Source of the DNA: Clostridia bacterium
GTDB lineage: Bacteria; Bacillota; Clostridia; Oscillospirales; SIG627
NCBI GenBank assembly: GCA_017440805.1
Contig: JAFSGN010000008.1
Span: forward strand, 1-64,000
Direction of reading: 5' to 3'
Length of the DNA stretch: 64,000 bases
A model generated the notes under the pieces. That model worked only from the letters and a program-made list of their open reading frames with translations, was not told where the DNA came from and did not search any database. The translations under genes were made by a program, and so were the position numbers. Positions 23,321-31,177 of this stretch are shown piece by piece; position 1 is the first letter of the stretch; each line of letters begins with the position of its first letter.

Positions 23321-25942
23321 ATGAAATGGACCGGTCTTAACGAATTAAGAGAACAGTATTTATCATTCTTTGAATCAAAAGGTCACCTGCGTCACGAGAG
23401 TTTCCCTCTTGTTCCGCAAAACGACCCTTCTCTGCTTTTGATAAACGCAGGTATGGCTCCCCTGAAGCCTTATTTCCAGGGCACAAAAGAGCCTCCCCGA
23501 CGCCGTATGGTTACCTGCCAGAAGTGTATCAGAACTCCCGATATTGAACGAGTGGGAAAAACTGCCCGTCACGGCACATATTTCGAGATGCTGGGAAACT
23601 TTTCTTTCGGGGATTACTTCAAAGAAGAGGCTATTACATGGGCATGGGAATTCTGCACAAAAATACTTGAACTTCCTGCAGACCGTCTGTGGCCCTCTAT
23701 ATACGAAAAAGACGACGAGGCGTATGACATATGGGTCAACAAGGTGGGCGTACCCAAGGAACACATTGTAAGACTGGGAAAAGAAGATAATTTCTGGGAA
23801 CTTGCTACCGGCGGTCCCTGCGGTCCCTGCTCGGAGATTTATTTTGACAGAGGCGAGAAATACGGATGCGGCTCTCCCGACTGTAAGCCAGGATGCGACT
23901 GCGACAGATTTATGGAAATCTGGAATAATGTTTTCTCTCAGTTCGAGGGTGACGGAAAAGGTAATTACACAGAACTTGCCCACAAAAACATTGATACAGG
24001 AATGGGACTTGAGCGTCTTGCCTGTGTAATGCAGGGTGTTGACAATCTTTTTGAAGTGGACACCGTGCGTAAAATTCTTGACGAGGTATGTAAAATAAGC
24101 GGTAAAAACTATGGTGACAATGCTGAAAGTGACATTTCAATCCGAGTTATTACCGACCATATAAGAAGCACTACCTTTATGATTTGCGACGGAGTTGTAC
24201 CGTCAAACGAAGGCAGAGGTTATGTTCTTCGCAGACTTCTCCGCCGTGCTGCCCGTCACGGAAAACTTCTGGGTATTGATAAAACTTTCCTTTATGAACT
24301 CTGTGATGTGGTTATAGGTGAGAACAAAACCGCGTACCCTGAACTTGTTGACAAAAAAGACTACATCAAAAAAGTCATTGAAATTGAAGAACAGCGTTTT
24401 AACACAACCATTGATGCAGGTCTGAACATTCTGGAAACAATCATTGATTCCGCCCGTAAAGAAGGCAAAAACATCCTGTCCGGAGAGGACACTTTCAAAC
24501 TGTACGACACTTTCGGATTCCCTATTGACCTTACCCGCGAAATTGCCGAGGAAAACAACCTTAAAATAGACGAAGACACATTCAACTCTCTTATGAATGA
24601 ACAAAAAGTCCGTGCAAGAAACGCCCGTGCCGCAACAGGCTGGAACGAGACATCAAAGAACATTCTTGAAAAGTACCCTGCTACGGTATTTGAGGGTTAC
24701 ACTTCTCTTGAAAGCGATGGTAAAATTCTTGCCATTGTATGTAACGATGCTCTCTGCGACCAAGTGTCCGAGGGTGATTTCTCTCTCCTGCTTGACAAAA
24801 CTTCTTTCTATGGTGAAGGCGGCGGACAGGTAGGCGATACAGGTATTATTACAACATCTACCGCACAGATTAATGTTGTGGACACAAAAAAGAGTGCAGA
24901 CGGCAAATATCTCCATATCTGTGAAATTATAAACGGTTCTGTGAGTGTGGGCGACTGTGTGAATACAAAAGTTGACTCAGAACGCCGCAGTGCAATAATG
25001 AGAAACCACTCTGCCGCACATCTTCTTCAGGCAGCATTGAGAAAAGTTCTGGGAAATCATGTTGAACAGGCAGGTTCTTATGTAGATGCTGAGCGTGTTC
25101 GTTTTGACTTTTCTCACTTCCAGGCAGTTACCCATGAAGAACTTATGAAAATCGAAACTCTTGTAAACAGTTTCATTCTTGCAGGTGCAAAAATAGAAAC
25201 TGTGGAGACCGATGTTGAAACTGCCAAGAAAAACGGTGCTATGGCATTGTTCGGTGAAAAGTACGGCAAAACGGTGCGCATGGTAAAAATGGGAAGTTTC
25301 TCCACTGAACTGTGCGGCGGAACACATCTTGACAATACATCAAAAGCAGGCCTTTTCAAAATAATTTCCGAAAGTTCCGTTGCGGCAGGTGTACGCCGTA
25401 TAGAAGGAACTACAGGCACAAATGTACTTGACTTGTACTATGCGGAAAACGATCTCATTCTCGCCACAGCAAAACTCCTCAAAGCAAACAACCCAAGCGA
25501 GATTGCCAAAAAGGCTGAACTTCTTCAAAACGAAATTCATGATTTGAAGAAAACAATTGAAGAACTTAATTCCAAAATTGCGGCATCGGAAACCGCCAAA
25601 ATCGAAGAAAAAATCAAGGCTATAGGTGCATATAAAGCCCTGTTCTGCGAAATGCCTGGCATGGCGCCCGATGCACTCCGTGCAGCAGGCGACAAACTCA
25701 AGGATAAATATGCGGATATTGTTGCAGTTCTCTATACTGCACAGCCGGGTAAAGTATCACTTGCGGCAGTCTGCGGAAAAGATGCCGTTAAAACAGGTGC
25801 AAACGCCGGAACAATTCTAAAGACCATTTCCCCCATTCTCGGCGGAGGCGGAGGCGGTCGTCCGGACAGTGCTTTCTCAGGCGGTAAGGATATTTCAAAA
25901 ATTGCAGATGCAGAAAAGGCATTTTTCGAACTTTTAAAATAA
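23321..25942 (+). CDS. alaS: Alanyl-tRNA synthetase
   Basis: 873 residues from the ATG of MKWTGLNELR, behind AAGGAA; an ATG 60 bases upstream would add residues without family resemblance. The class II catalytic core has ESKGHLRHESFPLVP and MAPLKPYFQG, and the tRNA-recognition region follows. The editing domain shows the zinc ligands HSAAHLLQAAL and CGGTHLDNT. The C-Ala domain ends GGGGGGRPDSAFSGG. It charges tRNA(Ala) and proofreads mischarged Ser/Gly. It is the first gene of a plus-strand group with the dehydrogenase and secDF. Confidence 0.97.
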   Translation: MKWTGLNELREQYLSFFESKGHLRHESFPLVPQNDPSLLLINAGMAPLKPYFQGTKEPPRRRMVTCQKCIRTPDIERVGKTARHGTYFEMLGNFSFGDYFKEEAITWAWEFCTKILELPADRLWPSIYEKDDEAYDIWVNKVGVPKEHIVRLGKEDNFWELATGGPCGPCSEIYFDRGEKYGCGSPDCKPGCDCDRFMEIWNNVFSQFEGDGKGNYTELAHKNIDTGMGLERLACVMQGVDNLFEVDTVRKILDEVCKISGKNYGDNAESDISIRVITDHIRSTTFMICDGVVPSNEGRGYVLRRLLRRAARHGKLLGIDKTFLYELCDVVIGENKTAYPELVDKKDYIKKVIEIEEQRFNTTIDAGLNILETIIDSARKEGKNILSGEDTFKLYDTFGFPIDLTREIAEENNLKIDEDTFNSLMNEQKVRARNARAATGWNETSKNILEKYPATVFEGYTSLESDGKILAIVCNDALCDQVSEGDFSLLLDKTSFYGEGGGQVGDTGIITTSTAQINVVDTKKSADGKYLHICEIINGSVSVGDCVNTKVDSERRSAIMRNHSAAHLLQAALRKVLGNHVEQAGSYVDAERVRFDFSHFQAVTHEELMKIETLVNSFILAGAKIETVETDVETAKKNGAMALFGEKYGKTVRMVKMGSFSTELCGGTHLDNTSKAGLFKIISESSVAAGVRRIEGTTGTNVLDLYYAENDLILATAKLLKANNPSEIAKKAELLQNEIHDLKKTIEELNSKIAASETAKIEEKIKAIGAYKALFCEMPGMAPDALRAAGDKLKDKYADIVAVLYTAQPGKVSLAAVCGKDAVKTGANAGTILKTISPILGGGGGGRPDSAFSGGKDISKIADAEKAFFELLK

Positions 25943-25958
25943 AGGATAGATTATACAA

Positions 25959-27236
25959 ATGGATATCGGACAAATTTTAAAAAGTACCGCAAACTGCCCT
26001 TGCGGAAGAAACCATACAGTAGATGTAAAGGCAGTTGAAATAGGAAGCGGTTTACTCAATAAAGTGGGAGAAATTCTCGAAAAGCACGGTTTCCCCAAAA
26101 AAATACTCGTGGTTTCCGACAACAATGCGTTGCGTGTTTCAAAAGGAATACTTGACAATCTTATGGAATGCGGTTTTGTATTTGATGCAAGAGTTTTTCA
26201 GAACCAGCGTACCGCGGACATTACCGAGGTTGAGGAAATTGAAGCACTTTGCAAGAATGTTGACGGTGTTCTTGCGGTAGGTACAGGCTCTGTGGATGAC
26301 ATCTGCCGGTATGCCGCTGCCCGTCAGAACAAGCGTTTTGCAATTTTCGGAACAGCACCCTCTATGGACGGATATGCTTCCGACGGTTCTCCCATAACCT
26401 TTGGTTCCTTTAAACTTACCTGTCAGGCAAAACAGCCCGAAATCATAATTGCAGATACAAAAATCCTTGCCGAAGCGCCTGTTGAACTTAAATCCGCAGG
26501 TTTCGGAGATATGATTGCAAAGTGTGTAGGTCTTGTTGACTGGCGTGTATCAAATATACTCACAGGGGAATATTACTGTGAAAACATTGCCAACCTTACC
26601 CGCGAGGCAGTCAAACGCATTACCGCGCTGGCGGACAAGGTTACACTTAACAACGAAAAAGCAGCCGGAGCAATAATGGAATCCCTTATTTTCACCGGAA
26701 TTGCCATGAAACTTGCAGGAACTTCCCGCCCCGCTTCGGGATGCGAACATATAATCTCTCACTTCTGGGAAAGCAAGAAACTGGAGCAGGGACTTATTTC
26801 CGATTTTCACGGAAAGAAAGTGGGCGTTGCTACACTTATGGTTGCCAAAGAATATCACAAAATGGCACAACTTGAAAGCATAAAGGCACACAAAGAAAAT
26901 ATTGACTGGAAAGAAATAGAACAGGCATACGGTGAAAATCTTGCACCCGAAATGCTCAAACTCAACACCCCCACCGTAACAGATGAAGTCGACCCTGCGG
27001 TATTTGAAGAAAAGTGGCAGGAAATCCGTCAGATTATCAGAGACGAACTGCCCACCTACGAAGAACTTATGAAGTTGTTTAAACTGACAGGTGCCGCAAC
27101 CACCATTGAAGAAATTGCCGTTTCTCCCGAACTTTGCAAACTGGCATACAAATATCATCCCTTCATGAGACGCAGAATTTCTCTTATGCGTTTGAGATGG
27201 ATGTTTGACTACCCCACCGAATACTGTCCGCAGTAG
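25959..27236 (+). CDS. sn-Glycerol-1-phosphate dehydrogenase-like protein
   Basis: 425 residues of the iron/zinc-dependent alcohol dehydrogenase superfamily, AraM/EgsA branch. Seen are the NAD-binding VLAVGTGSVDDICRY, FGTAPSMDGYASDGSPI, the metal-ligand Asp in AGFGDMIAK, and the His ligands in GCEHIISHFW and DFHGKKVG. It reduces dihydroxyacetone phosphate to sn-glycerol-1-phosphate, the archaeal-type glycerol stereoisomer; in Bacillus the homologue AraM starts an archaeal-like ether lipid. Whether this bacterium makes such lipids is unknown. It lies 16 bp after alaS, so is probably cotranscribed. Confidence 0.85.
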   Translation: MDIGQILKSTANCPCGRNHTVDVKAVEIGSGLLNKVGEILEKHGFPKKILVVSDNNALRVSKGILDNLMECGFVFDARVFQNQRTADITEVEEIEALCKNVDGVLAVGTGSVDDICRYAAARQNKRFAIFGTAPSMDGYASDGSPITFGSFKLTCQAKQPEIIIADTKILAEAPVELKSAGFGDMIAKCVGLVDWRVSNILTGEYYCENIANLTREAVKRITALADKVTLNNEKAAGAIMESLIFTGIAMKLAGTSRPASGCEHIISHFWESKKLEQGLISDFHGKKVGVATLMVAKEYHKMAQLESIKAHKENIDWKEIEQAYGENLAPEMLKLNTPTVTDEVDPAVFEEKWQEIRQIIRDELPTYEELMKLFKLTGAATTIEEIAVSPELCKLAYKYHPFMRRRISLMRLRWMFDYPTEYCPQ

Positions 27237-27268
27237 AAATTTCAGAAACTAAACCGAAGGAGGACAAA

Positions 27269-27616
27269 ATGAAAACTGTATCAAAGCAAGTTCTGTTTGC
27301 AGTGTTTTTATTTGTGTGTTCTCTTATGGTTGTTACTCTTCATCTCTGCGGTTATTCAACTTCCGGGGAGCAGACTGTTCCATATGCTTTAGACGGTGTT
27401 TTTTCACATCCGGCAGTTCTTTTGCCCTCGCAAAACACCGAAAATAACATTTCATCACGCAAAGTCCATACAGCAGGAGGTCTGCCGTATATAACCGGCA
27501 GTTTCCGCACTTTATCTGTTGCCCGGACAGTGCTTATAATGCTTATTGGATTTTTGTTTATAAAGCCCGACAATCCGAAAGTCGAATTTATATTTGATTC
27601 AGACGGAAAAAAATAG
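27269..27616 (+). CDS. Small membrane protein of unknown function upstream of secD
   Basis: 115 residues with two hydrophobic segments, one at residues about 8-28 (VLFAVFLFVCSLMVVTLHL) and one at about 88-100, separated by a Ser/Thr-rich loop that would lie outside. GGAGG precedes the ATG by 7 bases. It ends 52 bp before secD. No family recognised. The position invites the guess of a Sec-accessory role, but nothing in the sequence proves it. Confidence 0.55.
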   Translation: MKTVSKQVLFAVFLFVCSLMVVTLHLCGYSTSGEQTVPYALDGVFSHPAVLLPSQNTENNISSRKVHTAGGLPYITGSFRTLSVARTVLIMLIGFLFIKPDNPKVEFIFDSDGKK

Positions 27617-27668
27617 TACCGGGATATTTATTGATAAAAAAATTTTAAATAAAAAAGAAGGAGCAAAC

Positions 27669-28967
27669 ATGAAAAAAATCAACAAAGTTACATTTTTCCT
27701 TGTAATTTCTGTGCTTCTGCTTCTTATTTCAATCGCTGTATGCGGATTTGAAATGGGTTCTCTCTCACTCAAAAGTGCAGGAGACATCCGTTTCGGTATT
27801 GACATCCGCGGCGGTGTGGAAGCAGTATTCAAGCCGAAACTTGAGGAAGGAGCACCCCAGCCCACCTCTCAGGACCTGGAAAACGCAAAACTCATTATTG
27901 AAACCCGTATGGACAACAAAAATATTCTTGACCGTGAAATCATGATTGATGACATAAACAAAGAAATTTTTGTCCGTTTCCCCTGGAAATCAGGTGACGA
28001 TACCTCCAATGCTCAACAAGCAATAGCGGAATTGGGAAATACTGCTTTGCTTACCTTTACCGCCGTTGTTGCAGAGGAAGGTAAAACTCCCGCCGAAGAA
28101 ACAAGACTTCTCACCGGTGCAGATGTTGCAACAACCTATGTTCAGAACAACTCTACCGGTATAGGTTACTGTGTGGCTCTGGAATTCACCTCCGAAGGTG
28201 CTGAAAAGTTTGCACAGGCAACCAGAGACCATCTCAACCAGCCGCTTTATATCTACATGGACGAAATTCCGATTTCTGCCCCTGTTGTTGAAAGTGTTAT
28301 TACAGGCGGTCACGCACAAATTACAGGCGACTTTACCTACGACCAAGCCCGTGAATTGTCCGACACCATCAATGCAGGTTCTCTCCCCTTTGCACTTGAA
28401 TCTTCAAATTACAGCATTATAAGCCCTACCCTTGGAAGCAATGCACTTGAGGTAATGCTTGATGCAGGAATTATTGCTTTCATAATTGTTGCTGCTTATA
28501 TGCTTATTTTCTACCGTTTGCCCGGATTTGTTGCTTGTATCGGTCTTATTACCCAACTTGTAATTCAAATCCTTGCAGTTTCTGTTCCCCAGATTACACT
28601 TACTCTTCCCGGTATGGCAGGTATTATCCTTTCTCTGGGTATGGGTATTGATACCAACATTATTATTTCCGAGCGTATCAAAGAAGAACTCCGTTCCGGC
28701 AAGAGCCTTACCGCTGCAATTACAATCGGCTACCGCCGTGCATTTTCCGCGGTCCTTGACGGCAATGTGACAACAATCATTGTTGCTGTTATCCTTATGA
28801 TATTCGGCTCAGGTTCAATGCTTTCTTTCGGATATACTCTTCTTACCGGTGTTATAATCAACTTCATTTCCGGAATTATCGCATCCCGTCTTATGACTAC
28901 TTCTCTGAGTATGTATAAACCTTTTCAAGCCACAGTATTGTACGGAAACAGGAGGGCAGCAAAATGA
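27669..28967 (+). CDS. secD: Protein translocase subunit SecD
   Basis: 432 residues from the ATG after GAAGGAG. One N-terminal membrane helix is followed by the family motif FGIDIRGGVEAVF, a periplasm-side P1-like domain (residues about 60-240) containing ITGDFTYDQARELSDTINAGSLP (diagnostic in part), and five C-terminal helices with GMGIDTNIIISERIKEEL. With SecF it pulls proteins out of the SecYEG channel using the proton gradient. It overlaps secF by 4 bases. Ordinary length for Firmicutes SecD. Confidence 0.95.
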   Translation: MKKINKVTFFLVISVLLLLISIAVCGFEMGSLSLKSAGDIRFGIDIRGGVEAVFKPKLEEGAPQPTSQDLENAKLIIETRMDNKNILDREIMIDDINKEIFVRFPWKSGDDTSNAQQAIAELGNTALLTFTAVVAEEGKTPAEETRLLTGADVATTYVQNNSTGIGYCVALEFTSEGAEKFAQATRDHLNQPLYIYMDEIPISAPVVESVITGGHAQITGDFTYDQARELSDTINAGSLPFALESSNYSIISPTLGSNALEVMLDAGIIAFIIVAAYMLIFYRLPGFVACIGLITQLVIQILAVSVPQITLTLPGMAGIILSLGMGIDTNIIISERIKEELRSGKSLTAAITIGYRRAFSAVLDGNVTTIIVAVILMIFGSGSMLSFGYTLLTGVIINFISGIIASRLMTTSLSMYKPFQATVLYGNRRAAK

Positions 28968-29890
28968 ATAATAAGATATTGAATGTATATAAATACCGTA
29001 TGGCATTTTTTGCTGTTTCCATTATCCTTATCCTCTGCGGTGTTGCAGCCATGTTTATCAATGGTGTAAATGTTGATATTCAGTTTAAGGGCGGTGCAAT
29101 CATAAAGTACACTTACGAAGGCGACCTTGACAATCAGCAAAAGAGCGATATTGAAAAACTTGTCAGCGATGCAATCGGCAGACTCAGCACAGTTCAACTT
29201 TCGGAAAGTGCAGTATCCAAGCAACTGGTTCTCAATCTTGCAGGTAACGAAGGTCTTACCCCTGACGAAGAAGCAAAAATACTGGATACCATTGTCACAG
29301 CATATCCCGAAAACAATTTTGAAGTAAGTGAAACAAACATTGTTGAACCTTCAATCGGTAAACGATTCCTGAAAAACGGAGTCATTGCCCTGATTCTTGC
29401 TTCTGTTCTTATCGTTCTCTATGTATGGTGGAGATTTAAGCAGATTTCAGGTCTTTCTGCCGGTGTTATGGCTGTAGTTGCTCTTGTTCACGACTGTATA
29501 ATTGTATTTGCAACATTTATTATTTTCAGAATTCCGATAAACGATATATTTATTGCGGTTCTTCTTACAATTATCGGTTACTCTATCAATAACACAATTG
29601 TTATTTACGACCGAATCCGTGAAAATGCGGGTATTGCCTCCAAAATGACAGTTGACGCTCTTGTTGACCTGAGTATTACCCAGTCAATGACCCGTTCTAT
29701 CAGCACAACATTTACAACCGTTGCAAGTATTGCAATTATTTATGTATTTGCATCAATTAACGGCATTCAGTCTATAATCAACTTCTCCCTTCCCATGGCA
29801 GTAGGTATGATATCAGGTTTCTATTCTTCAAACTTCATAGCCTGCAACCTGTGGGTAATGTGGCAGAAAAAGAAACATCCTTCAAAATAA
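28964..29890 (+). CDS. secF: Protein translocase subunit SecF
   Basis: 308 residues. An N-terminal helix is followed by VDIQFKGGAIIKYTY, a small extracytoplasmic domain, ETNIVEPSIGKRFLKNG and a five-helix C-terminal bundle with ALVHDCIIVFATF and GYSINNTIVIYDRIREN, both SecF signatures. It forms the SecDF complex with the preceding gene, to which it is translationally coupled. Its stop lies 11 bp before the inverted-repeat element. Confidence 0.95.
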   Translation: MNNKILNVYKYRMAFFAVSIILILCGVAAMFINGVNVDIQFKGGAIIKYTYEGDLDNQQKSDIEKLVSDAIGRLSTVQLSESAVSKQLVLNLAGNEGLTPDEEAKILDTIVTAYPENNFEVSETNIVEPSIGKRFLKNGVIALILASVLIVLYVWWRFKQISGLSAGVMAVVALVHDCIIVFATFIIFRIPINDIFIAVLLTIIGYSINNTIVIYDRIRENAGIASKMTVDALVDLSITQSMTRSISTTFTTVASIAIIYVFASINGIQSIINFSLPMAVGMISGFYSSNFIACNLWVMWQKKKHPSK

Positions 29891-29901
29891 TGACTCAACT
29901 G

Positions 29902-30300
29902 AAACAGGCGGAGAAACGATAGGGTGGTATCCTTAGCGGAGAATTTGCACTTTGATAAAAGTGCAAGCATCGCATTTGACCAGTCAAACGCACTATGAGC
30001 TAAGCCCAAACCCTTATTACAAACAGAAAGAGCAAACACGCAAGACGAAAATCTTGTATGTTTGCTCCTTTTTCTGTTAGTGATGTATTTGCTATCGCAA
30101 AAGTGATGTTATGCTTTGCATAATGATGTTGCGAGCTTATGCTCACAGTGGTGTAATGTTTGCCCATTATGCCGAAGGCATAACATCATTGCCGCAGGCA
30201 ACATCACTGACGAAGTCAACACCACTTGCCCGCAAGGGCAAACATCGTTTAGCGTGAATGCTCCGTTAAGAGCATCACACTATTGTTTCTCCGCCTGTTT
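29902..30300. mobile_element. MITE-like element with 21-bp terminal inverted repeats and hairpin array
   Basis: The ends 29902-29922 and 30280-30300 are inverted repeats with 20 of 21 positions matching (core GGCGGAGAAAC). The interior has no gene but is almost wholly made of small hairpins. A perfect TTGCACTTT/AAAGTGCAA lies near 29951-29972, and TTTGAC/GTCAAA near 29977-29990. Then come eight units from about 30083 to 30255 in which a hairpin is joined to GTGATGT (first half) or ACATCAC (second half). No target duplication is obvious. The size, the ends and the lack of a transposase fit a non-autonomous element. Confidence 0.7.
30023..30079 (+). terminator. Terminator-like hairpin inside the inverted-repeat element
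   Basis: GAGCAAAC (from 30030) pairs with GTTTGCTC (to 30067) around an inner CAAGA/TCTTG stem, followed by CTTTTTCTG; flanking AACAGAAA/TTTCTGTT extends the stem. It probably ends the alaS-secF transcript. Confidence 0.6.
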
Positions 30301-30331
30301 TGTCAAAATCAACACACCGTATTCTGTCAAG

Positions 30332-30952
30332 TCATACCGGTGTTCTAACTATTATATTTTTTTCAGATTCCGACGCAGTTTTGAGGTCTGCGTCATTAAT
30401 TTGCTGTGCCACGCTTTTTATACAGAGGGAAACCTGTTCGGCACACAGTTGCACTCCCTGTTCTGACAAATGTATTGTATCCTCGCTTATGTATTTATCT
30501 GTATCCTGTGCAACCAAACTGTACAAATCGTTTATAATTACGCCCTTTTCCTGAAGACGGGGGACTATAATATCGTTATATCTTGTGATAAATGAATTCT
30601 TACAAATTGTATTTGCGTCGGCAACCGGAGTTGTTGTTGCAAAAATAACTTTATCATGATTTGCAAGAAGAATATCTGTAATGCGGAGCATATTTTGGAT
30701 ATATTCATCTTCGGAAGTAAAATTGCCGTCACCGAAAAGTTCGCAAACATCCCACAAGCCATTGTTCCAGTGAACAATTCTGCTGCCTGTCATACCCTTT
30801 TTCCAATCAAACAATCCTCTTAAAGTATACTTTGAAAATCTGCAGTTTTCAGACGGTTGATACACCTCGTATTCATCTCCCAGAAGTTGAGGAACAACAT
30901 TACCGTAACCTAAAAGCCTGATTGAGTCTCCCAATAATGTTACTTTAATCAT
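30332..30952 (-). CDS. SGNH/GDSL-type hydrolase
   Basis: 206 residues. The nucleophile block VTLLGDSIR lies at the N-terminus and the catalytic Asp-His as EDTIHLSEQG near residue 160. Intermediate NNGLWDV and ATTTPV correspond to the Gly and Asn blocks of the SGNH fold. Such enzymes deacylate sugars or hydrolyse esters; no signal peptide is seen, so it is probably cytoplasmic. Substrate unknown. Monocistronic. Its 3' end lies 32 bp from the inverted-repeat element. Confidence 0.8.
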   Translation of the reverse strand: MIKVTLLGDSIRLLGYGNVVPQLLGDEYEVYQPSENCRFSKYTLRGLFDWKKGMTGSRIVHWNNGLWDVCELFGDGNFTSEDEYIQNMLRITDILLANHDKVIFATTTPVADANTICKNSFITRYNDIIVPRLQEKGVIINDLYSLVAQDTDKYISEDTIHLSEQGVQLCAEQVSLCIKSVAQQINDADLKTASESEKNIIVRTPV

Positions 30953-31096
30953 GTTTTATTCTCCTTGTGTCAGTACTCTGTTTTCAGACCGGAGTGATGA
31001 TTTTTTGTTTTCACCTATTATACAACATACCCTCCCGTTTGTCAACATATCAGCGGATTTCTCTCAAAGAAAACCTCCGATTTTTTGTTTAAACTA

Positions 31097-31125
31097 TTGA
31101 CAACAAATACAAGGTATGATATACT
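31097..31125 (+). promoter_or_regulatory. Promoter of the GH94-type gene
   Basis: TTGACA (31097-31102), 17 bp, TATACT (31120-31125), about 50 bases before the start codon. Confidence 0.7.
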
Positions 31126-31177
31126 CTTTTTACAGTAAAAAAATTCTGAAAACAAGGTAAAAGAAAGGGTTTTACTC

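Noticed and set aside
23375-25420. Several long antisense open frames over alaS
   Set aside because: Shadow frames of a strongly conserved gene; no ribosome sites or family features.
30116-30554. Plus-strand open frames across the inverted-repeat element and the SGNH gene end
   Set aside because: They run through the hairpin array and antisense to the SGNH hydrolase, without start signals.
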